Shown: positions 34,640 through 46,700 of the stretch, in pieces
Numbering within the stretch: the stretch's first letter is position 1
Layout of the letters: each line of letters begins with the position of its first letter
Notes under the pieces: generated by a model
What the model saw: the letters and a program-made list of their open reading frames with translations, nothing else
The model's database searches: none
What the model was told of the DNA's origin: nothing
Assembly: GCA_002197995.1 (NCBI GenBank)
Contig: NGZR01000004.1
Coordinates: 1,612,001-1,676,000, forward strand
Source of the DNA: Gaeumannomyces sp. JS-464
Taxonomy: Eukaryota > Ascomycota > Sordariomycetes > Magnaporthales > Magnaporthaceae
Length of the DNA: 64,000 bases
Direction: 5' to 3'
Position numbers and translations under genes: made by a program

Positions 34640-35450
34640 TCCCCGGGTCGAAAGCAACTTTATTAGCCCTGCTTTAACGTAGGATTTCCGTAACCGTAAC
34701 CCTTACTTTACGAAAGCACTTTTTCGGAATGCCACCCGTTACGCAAATGCTTATATCGTTCGCGGATCCGTACTTAACCGCTTTTGCTTTAGGTAGGATT
34801 TTAACTATATAAAGCATAAATAAAACCGGTAATGCCGGTAACTTTTAAAGTAACCCGCAATTCGGGGAAAAAAGGGGTGCCGTAACGTTTTTTAAACGCA
34901 TTTTAACCATTTTATTCCCTGCGAAAAATAATACCTATCGTACGAGCGTTAAGTCCCACTTTTAATCCAGCAGCTTCCGAAAAAGCCTCCGGCGAAATAC
35001 GGCGTTAAAAGCCCTTTGCACGTTTATAATAACGAGGGCGGCCGTTTTACCTTTTTAAAAAGCCCGTTCCACCTCGTGGGCTACGCATGCCGTTAAATCG
35101 GTAGCGGCCTTTTTCGAGGTAGCCCCGGCGTATTGCGGGGTTATAAGCCCGTATTGTAATGCGAGGGATACTATTCGCGAAACTACCAACCGTTTTAACT
35201 TTTTCCCTAAACACGAAAGTAAAGCTATCGGGCGGTAGGATTTTAGGTTCGTTATATCCGTTTTATTCGGCTTTTTTAGCATAACCACTTTCGCTATGCG
35301 GAAAAGGGCCGGGTAGTGCCCGGCTTTAAAGCAAGCTTCGAAAAAAGCCTTAACGTATTCCCCTATTACCGGCCACGCCGTTGTAAATAGCTTAACCGTT
35401 AAAAAGTCGACGCTTAAGGCCGTGTTTGCCGTGCTAACGGTGCACTTCCG
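34640..35450 (-). pseudogene. LINE copy B reverse transcriptase
   Basis: 35,055-35,288 reads MVMLKKPNKTDITNLKSY, then RPIALLSCLGKKLKRL, a very good match to Tad-clade enzymes. The active site at 34,755-34,766 reads SAND instead of YADD: the tyrosine and the first aspartate are altered. Confidence 0.75.
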
Positions 35451-38400
35451 GCATTCCTTTAAAAAAACGTAGGGGTTCCACGGGAATTGTGCGGTCCTTT
35501 AAGTAGCCTATTTATAACGGGTCCTTTTGTAGGTCGTCTCTCCGCCGTAAACTTACGGAGGATTTTGCGGCTTAATACTTTCGCTTTATCTTTTAAGGCT
35601 ATTATAACCTCCCCGTTAATATTTAACGGGGAAGCCGTATAACGGGTATAAGTTTATGCCACTTTACAGCACGGTATAACGCTTTCGAAAAATCCACTTT
35701 TTCCAGCACGCTAACCCAATGCTATTTTTAGCCGTCCGAACCGTTGCTTTTAAAGCACGGGTTTCGGCCGTAAAAAGCCCGCCGTTTCTTATAGCTTTTG
35801 CAAAGTCCCGTTAAACGTTGGCGCACTTTTCGTTCCATTAAAGTTGGCCTTTTTTTTTAGCTTTAAACCCCCAGCCGAAAGCTATTAACGTATTTTTTAA
35901 TAAGTTTATTAATGCTTCGGCCGTTTTATCCAAGTAATTCGCAATGTTTAGGTTTGTAAATAATGGCAAATTGCCGGCCCTCGTTATTACCCGCGTTTGC
36001 GAAAAACGGTAGTTTATCGTTTAATAGCGTAATATACCGGTAATCCGGAACGAAGTTATTACGGTTAGGAATTTCGATTCGTATCGTGCGATAATTCGAA
36101 TCGGTTGCTAGCGAAAGGTCGATTTCCGCTATTGCTAAAAGGGCGTTAAAAAAGGTAAAATTCAAAACGCTTTTATCGTTATGCGTAGGTTAGCTTAAGT
36201 TGGTAAGTAAAAAAAAGTTATAAGTATTAACCTATCAGGTTATATTTTAGCTTTTATTTTTATTACTTTTAACCAAATCCCACGCCGGGAACTTTGCGTT
36301 AAAATCCCACTATAATGCATTTGCCGTTAAGCGTTAACGTAGCAAAAAGTTTAACGAAGGTTTTAAAAGGTGTTTTAAAAGCTTACATACGTTAACGAAA
36401 GTGTACCCGGCCACGGTAAGCTAAAGGATATCCCGGGTGTTGCTTGCCGGCCGGTTCGTTACCGGCCGAAGCCCCGGGTTATTCCGCACGTAAATTATTA
36501 CCTTGGGTTTAATTTAGTGGTTATGCCAGTTATCCACCGGGGTAAATAGCTCGTATAACGGGTGGGTGCAAATTATAAGCTTTTTTTTACGCGTTAAAAG
36601 GCTTTTGCATTAGCATTACGTTAATATTTTAATTTTAAGATAATTGGAGCAAAATAGCCGCCGTTTTCCAATTACGTCGAACGTTTGCTTAAGCGGCGGT
36701 TAAAGCACGGCGGCGTCCGGGCCGAGGCCCCGGGCGCCGGGCTTTATTGCCATGCGCTTATTGTATTTGGTTAGCTGTTGGCATACGTAAAAGCGGCGTT
36801 AATATATTAAAGGCTTTAGCTTTAAAGTTATTAGCCGGCGGTACCGCCGGTATTTTCCGGGGGGTTTCCGGTTATTTCGGTAACCTTTTCAGGCTCGGGA
36901 AAATCCATTTCCATATTTGCTAATATGTCGTATTAGTTATTAAAACTAACTTTAAACCTTTTAGCAAAGTGCTTTTTTTTGCCGGCCGTACGGGCCGCGC
37001 TTTCGGGGGCCGGCGAAACTGCCGGGCTTACCTCGGCAGCGTTAGCAGTGGCAGCAGCGGTAAGAACGGCGGCGGCGGCAGGGGTAACGGAAATAGCGGC
37101 GTTGCTGGTACCGGCCGCGGGATTAGCATTAGCGGTAGCGGTTATAACGGAATTATCCGTAGTAACCGCGGTTGCAAAAAAGGCGTTATCGGTAGCGGCA
37201 GCGGCGGTGGCGGCGGTAACGGCGGCTTTTACCTTTTTTACCGCCGCCCGGTACGCTTATACGCCTAATTTCCTAACCGTGCCTTTTCCCCCACGGGTTA
37301 AATGCTTTAACATTTCGTTTACCCGTACAGGTTTTATAAAGCAGTTCGGGTGGTCGGCTAAATATAAGCCCGAATAGTTTGCGTATTGCAAAAAAGCCGT
37401 GCACGGCGATACGTGCCGGCCGTCGTTTACTTTCCCGTATCGAAAGCATTTATCGGCCCGGGCATAATTGCGGGCTACGTGAAAGCCGTGGCAGCCGGGG
37501 GTATATTGCGTAACTGGCGGGTGTTATTATACGCGGCGTAAAAAAAAGTAATTTTTTAAAACTTAAACCCGGTTACGCGCGTATAAAAAGATATAATTTA
37601 TAATATACGCTTTTAATAGTTAACGCGGTTTCGAAAGGCTTAACGTTTACCGGTTTGCTTTATTTTAAGCTTTTATTTCCTTTCGAACCAGCTTTTTTAA
37701 TACCGGGACATTTTGTTTAAAACCGTTCGTTAAAAACGTAAAATATCCGGAAATTACGTAATTAAACCAAATTTCGGGCTTTTTAATCTTTTTAGCGTTA
37801 TATAAACGGCTTAATTCGGATCGATATTGCAAAAGCCGGGTTTAAATATTAACCGTTTTTGCTTTTAGCATAAATTTAGTAAAAGTTCGATAAGCTTTTA
37901 AAACGTCGGTTATCGTAAACGGCAAGTTCCTATTATCGGTAAAAGCTTTACGAATATTAAAACCCGTTTATTAATTGGCTTAAGCTTGTTTTTTTTCCGG
38001 GATTTTAATAAAAACCCGGAAATCGGCTTTAAGCCGGGCGGGAAAGCGGGGCTTCCAAAGTGCACGGTTTTTTAAGGCTTATGCGGGTTGCTAGGGCTGC
38101 TAAAGCCCTATTCGGGCCGCCGCCGCGTAAATGGTCGAAGGCGAGCGTTACGGGTTAAACGCGTAAAGTTCCGAAGCCTCGTAAAGGTTTTTTTCCTTTT
38201 AAACCGGCGTTAGCAAGCTGAAAAAAGCTTATTTAGCGTATTCGATAAAACAATCCTTCCAGCCGTTAATTTCGGGGATTGCCTTTAATAAAAGGGAAGC
38301 GATGCCGGCGTCGATAAAACGGGCGAGGGTTATGCAAATTAAAGCCGTTTGCTATTGCTTGCGGCTGTAACTCGCAATAATTTCCTCCGCGGCCGCCGCA

Positions 38401-38879
38401 ATCGACCCGAAGGGTGGGCGCGTAAGCCGGGGGTGGAAAGGGAAGGGAAAGGAAAGGAAAGGGGCACTTGTGCCGGTGTTACCGTTATAAGTGCCTTCCT
38501 AGCCCTAAACGGGCCCTATTAAGTGTTGCGAATTCCGCAACGGGGACGGCGTAGTCGGGTGCGCTAACGCGCGGGGGGGCCCGGGTGGCAGCGACGCGTT
38601 CTTTCAGGCCGTTAAGCCGACGAGGAGGGCGCGCGCCACCCTATTGGCCGAAGGGGGGGCTGTTAGCAACGGCATGTTGCCGTCGCCAGCGCCGTTGGCG
38701 GGCGTGGTTATTAGTGTTGGGTCGCTAATTGGCGGGTGTTAAAGATTTGTATTAATTTGGCAATATGCACTAATAACGCAATGCCAAAAATTGGGGAATT
38801 CGAGGAAAGTGTTACACGGGTTAGTGTGGGGTAGGATTTGTTTAAGTAATACCTTTTAAAGTTTAAAAGGAAAGGTAAT

Positions 38880-39015
38880 AAGTACTACTAAGCGGTTTTA
38901 AATGGATAAAAAAATTATTTGTAATAAAAAGACTAATGTTAATTTAAAAGGGATAATTTTATATTATGTAATAATCTTTTTAAGGGCTTAAAAGATGCTT
39001 AAGGAAGCAGAATTT
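38880..39015. repeat. Transposon terminus, inverted partner of 60,130-60,275
   Basis: The blocks CTAAGCGGTTTTAAATGGA, ATTATTTGTAATAA and CTTAAAAGATGCTTAA occur here in order, and in reverse complement at 60,130-60,275. Both copies end at the edge of the GC-rich block between them. Confidence 0.65.
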
Positions 39016-39314
39016 TTCGGGGATCTCTTGCCCGCCGACCTTGCTTTTTATAAACCACAAAGTGGCCCGTGCGGGGGTATAGCTACAAGGTACATGTGGG
39101 GCTTGTTTTTAGGGGTTTGGGCCGCTAAAGCCTGTTAGGCATCAATTTAGGATTTCGGCTTTCGGTGTTCCCCACCCGAATCCGTTGTGGGTTTTTTAAA
39201 GGGTTCCCGTGTAACATCCACATACCAACTAAAATGTTTACCGAAGCTCTTTTCCAGCCAAATTTTATAAAATAATTTTGCGTTCCAGATAAAAATAGCT
39301 ACTAAGAAAGCCGA
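39016..39314. other. Flank of NLR C-terminal fragment
   Basis: Mixed composition, no motif. The HEAT repeat unit may continue for a few decayed residues past the stop at 39,315. Confidence 0.35.
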
Positions 39315-40493
39315 CTAGCATACGAGGGCGTCGACTAAAGCGTTTCGCACGTGCCCATTTTCGTCGTTAAGCCGTTTGATTATAGCGTCGACGGCCGCTT
39401 TTAAAAGCGACGGCTGCTTTGCGAGGGCTTCGACTGCGGCGTTTCGCACGTGCCCCTCTTCGTTTCCAAGCCGCTTAATTATAACGTCGACGGCCGTTTT
39501 TAAAAGCGACGACTGCTTTGCGAGGGCTTCGACTGCGACGCATCGCACGTTCCCATCTTCGTGTTTAAGCCTTTTAATTATAGCATTAACGGCCGTTAGC
39601 GGCAAGCTTTCGAATGGCTGCGGTATTTTAAGCGCTGCAATTTGTAAGTCGGTAGAAACGCCGTCCTTTATCCAGTTGGGTAATAGCTTTACAGCCCTTG
39701 CCGAAACTTTTCGGAGCGCGGATAGGATTTTCACTTTTGCGTCCTCAGATCCTTCCTGAATGGCGTCTTCCAGGACCTGCTTTGAAAGTTCCATTTCGCT
39801 GGCCAATGATGACTTTTCATGGAAGCTGCATTTAAACAACACCCATTTTGACAATTGCCCTTCCGGACGCTTTCGATGCTGGTTAAACTTTGGGGTTCTG
39901 CGATGGAGGCGCTTCGCTGAGACAATGCAGGACGAGGCGTTGGTGCACTGGACCCAAGAGGTCGCGGGGCTGGCCTTCGATTGTGTCGAAGAAGAGGCAG
40001 AGTTGGGTATCGTCCCCTTTGGCTTGGAGCAAGCCGGCGACAAAGCGCTAAAAGATGTCGTAGCGTGCGTTGTACTTATGGGTCTGGAGGTAGCTGACAG
40101 CGCTGGATCGCTTTTGAGTGTCTCGAGGTTCGAGCTCCAACCATTCGAGACCTTGAGACGGCCACTGTCGTACAAAATAGCGTGCTGCAAAGTGCTCCTG
40201 GAATGTCAAGTGTGTGAAGTGATAATTTTGGTCGATGGGTGCAGCTGAGCGGTTTGACGGTCGCAGAAAGGAAATGTGAGGTAGAGTCGAGTTAAGGAAG
40301 GGACTTCGCACAAAGCGCTCGTTAATGGCGTCTCGATGCTCGAACCCATAGTTGATTGTCTCGCTGTGCAGTCCAGTGAAGGCAAGGTGCTCTAGAAACG
40401 CGATCTCGTCCTTGACGAAGTCTTCGATGTGGCGGGGACTAACACCCTCGATTTTATCACGGGTAATTAGCTTCCTATCAAGTTTCTTCTTTA
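39315..40493 (-). pseudogene. C-terminal half of a NACHT-HEAT NLR gene
   Basis: Continues, in the same frame across the Harbinger insertion, the protein begun at 51,547-52,699. It first reads the winged-helix/ARM-linker region common after fungal NACHT domains (DEIAFLEHLAFTGL, FTHLTFQEHFAARYFVRQW, YNARYDIF). A TAG at 40,048-40,050 replaces the expected Trp (TGG to TAG, RIP type). Translation past it reads RFVAGLL ... FDTIEGQPRDLLGPVHQRL, as in relatives. The frame changes by one base at a G run (39,892-39,895) and then runs through two complete and one partial 33-residue HEAT repeats (39,318-39,593). Such NLRs sense non-self through the variable C-terminal repeats and trigger a defence or cell-death output. 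The end at 39,315 may be premature. Confidence 0.8.
39318..39593 (-). repeat. 99-bp tandem repeats encoding HEAT units
   Basis: Units at 39,495-39,593, 39,396-39,494 and partial 39,318-39,395 each encode AVxxIIKRL, then an acidic turn, xVRxxAVEALAKQ and SLLK. They are nearly identical to one another, the high internal conservation typical of fast-evolving fungal NLR repeat domains. Confidence 0.85.
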
Positions 40494-40540
40494 GGGGCTG
40501 TTCGCCCCAACGACGGTTTTTTGTTTTTTGCATACTATTT
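40494..40540 (+). repeat. Left terminal inverted repeat of Harbinger element
   Basis: Begins GGGGCTGTTCG at 40,494 directly after TTA. Homology with the MITE at 56,896 continues inward for about 170 bp, including GCATACTATTTTTG and CCCGCCAGAAGTA. Confidence 0.75.
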
Positions 40541-40880
40541 TTGCCAACCGCTTAAGAAACCGTTTGTGGACCCGAGGCCCCCCGGCCTCGACCTATATAA
40601 AACCCCTAGTAAAAATAGCATTTAGCCCGCCAGAAGTACCATTTTAGCCAGGCTAATAAGTCGGTCGGATGGAGGCCTTGCAAGCCACGTGTGGCTTTTA
40701 ATTTGCAAAAGCCTGGGAGGGTTAAAAAGAGGGTAGGCCGGCCTACGGGTCAAATAAAGGAAGGGATCCAAATTACGGCGGCAGTAGGGGCTTAAAGTAA
40801 ACTCGATCATTTTGGCTTCAATTTTTGGCCGTTTAATATAGCAAATATACCGTTCAACTCGCCTTTTTTTGCTTTATTTT

Positions 40881-41981
40881 ATGGATACCTCCCCAGCCGT
40901 CTCCCGGGTTTTATTCCGGCGCAAAGCCCGTTAACTGTTCCTTTTTTATATGCAAACCGTCACGGCCGCCTGCATTTCCGGGACCCTCCATGGGGTAAGC
41001 GGAGGCTTACAAACCGTGCATACGACGATATTTTCCGGCGACACCCTTTTCCGATACTAGCAAAAACCCGAGGCCGCCCTGGCCTTTCAGGAGCTTTTCC
41101 GGGTTACCCAAAGCACTTTTTTAAGCTTTTGCAACTGGCTAATCACGCATACGGGTCTTTCGGAGTTAAAACTACTCTTTATGCGCGAGAAAGTGGCCTG
41201 TTTCCTATATATCTGTGGGCAAGGTGTCTTTTTTCGAATGGCGGCCCATATTTTTGGCCATAGCTCTGCCACGATCCACCGGTATTTCCATAAGGTTTTA
41301 CAAGCCATAATCGTCCTTAACGCCGCGTTTGTAACGTTGCCGGAGGTATCCGACGTCCGGTGGCCCGATTCCAAGCGGCAGGAGGTCCGGGAGGCCTTTG
41401 CTAGGTGCTTGGGAGCCGTCGATAAGACCCTAATTAACGCTAAAGTTAGCGCGGCGGAAAGGGTCGTTTGGAGGAGTCGGAAGGGCCCGACGGCACAAAA
41501 CGTTTTGGCGGCCGTAAATCACGGCGGGCGGTTCGTTTTCGTTATGGCTGGCGCCGAGGGCTCGATATACGACTCCCTGTTACTTAAGAAGGCTTAGCAA
41601 GCCGGATTCCGCATCCCAAAGGGTTATTTTTACCTTGAAAATGCCGGCTTTTTCCAAGGCACCGGGGTAATAACCCCGTTTATGGCGACGAGGTATCACC
41701 TTTAAAAATAAAGCTTAGCCCGGCCGGAAACCCCTACCGAGCTTTTTAACTTGCACTATGCAAAAATGCGCGTGGTTATCGAAAGGATTTTCGGTAATTT
41801 TAAAGGTCGCTGGAAAATTATTAAAAGCACGCCTTTTAGCTACGATATCCGCTCGCAAATCGATGTCGTGTTAGCCGTTACGGCCTTGCATAACTTTATT
41901 TTAAAAAGGAAATCCAAAGCATTGTTAGCATTAAATCCTAATCCCGAACAAATTAAAAATAAAAGAGAAAATGCATTTTAA
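40881..41981 (+). pseudogene. Harbinger DDE nuclease (HARBI1-like transposase), RIP-inactivated
   Basis: One reading frame of 366 codons runs from the ATG at 40,881 to the stop at 41,981 with no indel but five in-frame stops (40,932, 41,058, 41,595, 41,703, 41,709), all explainable by C-to-T or G-to-A. Family motifs in order: a helical N-terminus; GAVDKTLI with the first catalytic Asp (41,420-41,443); QNVLAAVNHGGRFVFVMAGAEGSIYDS; YLENAGFF at about 41,632, where the expected second catalytic Asp (ADAGxP) is Asn; then VIERIFGNFKGRW with the third acidic residue, and ALHNFI. In intact elements this enzyme cuts and reinserts the transposon together with the Myb-like partner. Confidence 0.85.
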
Positions 41982-43003
41982 AAAGCTTACGTCGAAAGCG
42001 AGGCTGTAAAGCGAAAGCAGGAGATAAGTACAACGCAAGCGTTTTAAAGTTATTATAAGGCTTTAATAGCTAATAGGTTATAGGCCGACTACTAAGCGTA
42101 TAAAGCTCGGGAGGAAACGCGGTAATTTGCAATCGACTCGCCTCGGCGAGGGCAATTTGAAAAATATCGTGGTTTGTTAGTTAAGGCATTGGTTTAAATG
42201 CAAAGCCGGCTAAAAACGGCGACGTAATAATGGTTTTTATAGTAGGGTTTTCGACGTTTAGCATAGCGAAAAATGATTAGCTTTATGCGTTAAAACTACC
42301 GATCGATTGCCCTCGGCGAAACGAATCGAATAGTGTACTTTTTAAAAGGAACGGATAAAAATTAAAGTGGCGGCCGGGGAACGAGTCGGGGTATTGTATT
42401 AAACATGCGTAATTATTACCCGTTTAAGTATAAATGCGATCCTTTATGCGGCGGGTTTCCTAAGCCCGGTGGGTATCGCCACTTAAAAGCGGCACTTATT
42501 AAATTTAGCCATTTAACTTTTGGCACAATTGCTAATGGTTTTAGCGTTCTGCACTCGTTAGGATTTGGTGCATTTTAATTTTTTTTTTAAAGCGAATCGA
42601 ATGCCGTAGCCTGCGGCCCCGATAACGCTAATTTTATTTATTAAATGCGAACGATTGTATTTATAAAAACCTGCCTAATGGTAATTTCCGTAATGCTAGC
42701 CTTTCGACTTTAACGATATTAATAAAGCAAAGCTAATAATAACACTCCTTTTTAACTCCATTAATATAGGCCGTACAATTACGGGAATACCTTTATTTAA
42801 ACCGCCTCGATCCCGATTACAACTTTAACTCGTCGTTTTCCACTATATCCACGATCGTATCCCGATATTCGGCGTTAGTTAGCTATTAATAAGCTATCCC
42901 CTTTTCCTTTTTAAACGCCCTAATTAATTTCCGCTTAAAACCGCTTTGCAAGGTTTTTAAAAGTATTTCCGCAGCTTTTTTACGGCTTATATCCAAAGCT
43001 TTT
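41982..43003. other. Interior of Harbinger left half, RIPed
   Basis: AT-rich DNA after the nuclease gene. No second gene is recognised before the Gypsy LTR at 43,004. Confidence 0.5.
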
Positions 43004-43451
43004 TATTACAAACAGGCTTTTGCTTTTAAAGTAAAACACTTAAAAAAGGTGCTGGAATAGTACGCTAGTTAAAGGTTTTTAAAAAAACTGGGTAACTTAA
43101 TAACAGTAATTTAATTGCTTGCCCAAAAGGGTGCTTTAAAGCTAACTTAAATTAACTAATACCAAAGTTTTAATCCAAACTATTTAGGATAAAAAGGAAA
43201 CCATTTTTTTTATAATAACCACCCGTTTCGCGCGACGGATTAATATGTTTAATATAAACATATTAAACATATCCCCGTTTTTAAGTTAATATATTTAATA
43301 TAAACATATTAAATATTACCCTTTTTTAATATATCCGTTTCGGATATATTAATAACCCAGGTTACGTAATAGGAAATGCGGGCAATGCTTTTCCTTATTT
43401 TTTATGCCGCCTTTTTTTACGAGCGCACTTTTATGCCTTTTAATCGTAACA
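43004..43451 (-). repeat. 3' LTR of chromodomain Gypsy, heavily RIPed
   Basis: 448 bp; differs from its partner almost only by T for C and A for G. Contains ATGTTTAATATAAACATATTAA repeats at about 43,241-43,310. Confidence 0.85.
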
Positions 43452-44190
43452 TTAGGTTTCCTTTTTTTAAGCTAAATTCTTTTAGCTACGCTTTTTTCCC
43501 TTTCCTTTTATTAGTGGTAAGTACTTTCCTTTTTTACCAATTGCTAACCCTTTTATTTAACAAAATGTTTGGTCGAGTTTGAAAACGGAAACTTTCGTCG
43601 TTTACGATTTCGACCGTCCGTTATAATAACGTTTTTTTATTATTATTCGTATTGCTATTTCTATACCTTTTTTTTAAATTGCAAGGCCGACGGTTTTTTT
43701 CGGTGTAACGTTTTTTTTACGAACCACTTTCGTTGTAAAAGGTATGTTCGTTAAAGTTTTCGGTGCGACATTTTAAGCTTTACCTTTAAACATTTCCGGT
43801 ATTACAGTTTTTAACATTTTCGCGCGGAAAAGGAGTTGGAAGTTGCGGAAGCGGAATTGCGGGTTTTTTTTGCCAAAATTAACCGTTTGTAAAAGCAAAA
43901 AAAACAGTGGCGCGAAAAGCTTACGCGAGCGATTCGCCGTAATATCGATTTTATGGAGGAGTTAAAGCGTATCGAGCGGGAAGAGGCCGAAAAAGCGGCC
44001 ACGTTAGCTTTTTCCGGGCTTTTTAACCTGCCAGCTCCCGAATTTCCTTCGCTATCCCCGAGCTGGGCCGATTTTAAGGTTAACCCGGATTTTAACCTTT
44101 TAGCTTTGCTTCGGACTGGTAAGCCTATTCCGGTGCGGGTATTCCGAATCGGAATTCGAATTCCGGCATAAGGGTTAACTTTTTCCTTAA
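43452..44190 (-). other. 3' region of chromodomain Gypsy after the chromodomain
   Basis: Homologous in reverse complement to 27,620-28,370 (a shared basic, Ser/Arg-rich translation with RRIARVSF..CFFCF). Function unknown; conserved between two copies of the family. Confidence 0.5.
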
Positions 44191-44267
44191 AGCTTTTCGC
44201 TAATACTTTTTTAAAACTTTTAACGCTTTTTTAAAATTGGCTTTTCTTTTTAAATGCTTTTTTTAAC

Positions 44268-44352
44268 TTCGTATTTTATCCATTTAACTAAGTAATGCTT
44301 AATTCCGTCGATTATATCCTCGTTTAGGATTTCCTTAATTTCGTATTTTTAT
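44268..44352 (-). pseudogene. Chromodomain, minus-strand copy
   Basis: Reads KYEIKEILNEDIIDGIKHY and then LVKWIKYE, the chromodomain core with the YxVKWxxY signature. It sits downstream of integrase as in the plus-strand copy at 27,449. Confidence 0.7.
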
Positions 44353-44799
44353 TTTACATTAATTTCCATTAACTCGTCGCTTTTAAAGCTTAACGGTGCT
44401 AATTTAAATAGGGAAACGTAAAAAACCGGGTGGGATTTTATAATTGGTAATAATCGGAGTTCGTAATTAACGTTCGAAATTTTTTTTAGCATTTTAAAAG
44501 GTCCCAATTTTTTATGGTTTAATTTATCGCTTAATCGTTTTGTTTTAATATTGCGTCGAAAAAGATAAACGTTATCCCCTTTTTTAAAGGTCGGTTTTTC
44601 GATCCTTTTTTTATTTACCTAAGTGGATATGCTTTGTCGTAATTTTTTAAGCTTTTTTAAAAATTATTTATATAGTTTAATAAGCTTTTTTATTTGTATT
44701 CCTATACAAAAGCGTATTTTTTTGCCTTGGGTTTTTTATATGCTGTAAATGTACACCCGTAATTTGCATAAAACGGCGTGGTTTTTATACTTTCGTATA

Positions 44800-45300
44800 T
44801 TAAACTGTTATACGCGAATTACGTTATAAGGAATAGTTATACCTAATTATTTTATTTGTAATTAACGTAATGCCGTAAATATTATTCCATGGTTTAGTTT
44901 ATGCGTTTTATTTATTTATCCGTTTGTAAATAATAGGCAATCGATAAAAAGTGCTTTGCTTTTAAATTAGCCGTAAATTTTTTCCAAAATTTGCTTATAA
45001 ATAGCTTATTTTTATCCGTAATTAAACGGTCCGGCGTTTCGTATTCCGCTATTACGTTTTTAATAAAGGTATATGTTAACTTTTTAGCATTGCTGCTTTT
45101 TTATAGGGTAAAAACAAAGCGTATTTAATAAACCTATTTACTATTATTAAAATGCTATCGTATTAGATATTTATTAAAAGTTTTTTTAATTTAAAAAGTT
45201 TAACAACAAAATTTATAATAACTTTTTACCATGTTTTATTAAGCGCCGGCAAAGGCTATAACAGCTCGTAAGGTTTATATTTGCTGGCTTTATTTTTCGC
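44800..45300 (-). pseudogene. Integrase of chromodomain Gypsy
   Basis: The minus strand reads RLITDKNKLFISKFWKKF (catalytic Asp in TD kept), then YLQTDK and NxTMEQYLRHYVNY-like text with stops, matching YHPQTDGQTERxNQxLEQYLRxY of Gypsy integrases. Confidence 0.7.
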
Positions 45301-46349
45301 ATAGCTTTTACAATTTTTAATTGCTTTTATACTTCGGCGCGGGTTTTTATAAACCCGTAGTGCTGCCGAAGGCGTTTTTAGGTTTTAATTACTCCTTAAT
45401 ATTTATAAGCCAATTATTTATGGATTTATAGGATTTTCTTAGGGGTTTATTTTTCCTATCTTTTTATTTGGCTAATATCCGCTAAACCGGAATTAAAAAT
45501 CCGTTAAATCCTTGCGTTAAAATTACACGCGTTTGTTTTAATATGTTAACCTCGTGGTTTAATTGGCGGCTAAAAGCATCCGTTTTACCGTTTTCCGATC
45601 CTTTCCGGTATTCGATCCCGAATATCGTAATCCTAAAAAAACTCGCTTTACCGAACTTATTTTTTATTTAAGTTTTTACTCGTAGTAAAATGTAATAAAT
45701 TTTTATAATCGATATATATTATAACCTAATAGTTTACTTTACATAAATACGGGCGCCATTTTTCGAAAGCTCGGATAATTGCGAAAAGTTTTTTATCGTA
45801 AATTTGGTAATTTAATTTTAATCCGTTAAGTTTTTGCGAAAAGAAAACATACGGGTGTAATTTTCCTTAATTATTTCGTTATCCGAGTTATCCCCCGATC
45901 GCGTAGTTCGACGCGTCGGTTTCGACCTCGAATGGTTTTTTTGGGTTTAGCAATATTAATATTAGTTTTTGTATTATTACGTTCCGCAGCGCTTTAAAAG
46001 CTTTTTATTTTTATTTCCCTTAACGGAATTAGGTGTTATTTTTAATAAAATTCGTAAATAGTGCTGCTTTTTTGCTACATTTTTAAATAAACCTTTTATA
46101 AAAATTTATAAAACTAAAAAACCCTCGTACTTTTTTAACGTTTTTAAATACGGGTTAGTTTTTTATTTTTTTAACTTTTTTAAGGTTTATCGCAATTTGT
46201 CCTAATGTAATTACGAACTTTAGGAATGCGATTTCCTGGGTATGCTATACGCATTTTTTTAGCTTAATTAAAAGCTTTGCGTTAAGCAACTTTTAAAGCA
46301 CTTTATAAACGTATTCCTTATGTTTTTCCATTGTTTTTAAAAAGATTAA

Positions 46350-46700
46350 AATATTATCCAAATACGCGAGCACGAAAGCCCTAAAGTGTTCGCGCAATAC
46401 GTAATCGATTATTTTTTAAAACATAACTAATGCGTTAATAAAACCGAAAGTTATTACTAAAAATTTATAGCACCCTAATTTTATTTTAAAAGCCGTTAAC
46501 CATTTTTGGCCTTTTTTAATCCGTAATAAGCTATAAGCTTTACGTAAATTTAAAGCCGTAAAATACTGGGCTTTCCTAAGCATATTTTTTATTTTATCGA
46601 TAAAAAGTAAAAAATACCGATCTTTTATAGTAATTTCGTTAAATGGGCGGTAATCGACATATATTCGATCCGTCCCATTTTTTTTTAGTTTTTAAAAAAT
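46350..46700 (-). pseudogene. Reverse transcriptase of chromodomain Gypsy, catalytic Asp lost
   Basis: Reads RIYVDYRPFNEITIKDRY, AQYFTALNLRKAY, ITFGFINALVMF and HFRAFVLAYLDNILIF. The active-site box at 46,353-46,364 is YLDN instead of YLDD. Confidence 0.85.

Larger units (their letters stand above)
33001..38760 (-). mobile_element. Tad-like LINE, copy B, near full length
   Basis: Collinear with copy A and extending further 3'. The minus-strand order is a GC-rich 5' region (about 38,000-38,760), ORF1 (about 36,900-37,600), endonuclease (about 35,850-36,600), reverse transcriptase (about 34,640-35,450), then RNase H and a C-terminal zinc-type tail (33,200-33,760). Head-to-tail with copy A in the same orientation. 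Stops occur throughout. Confidence 0.75.
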
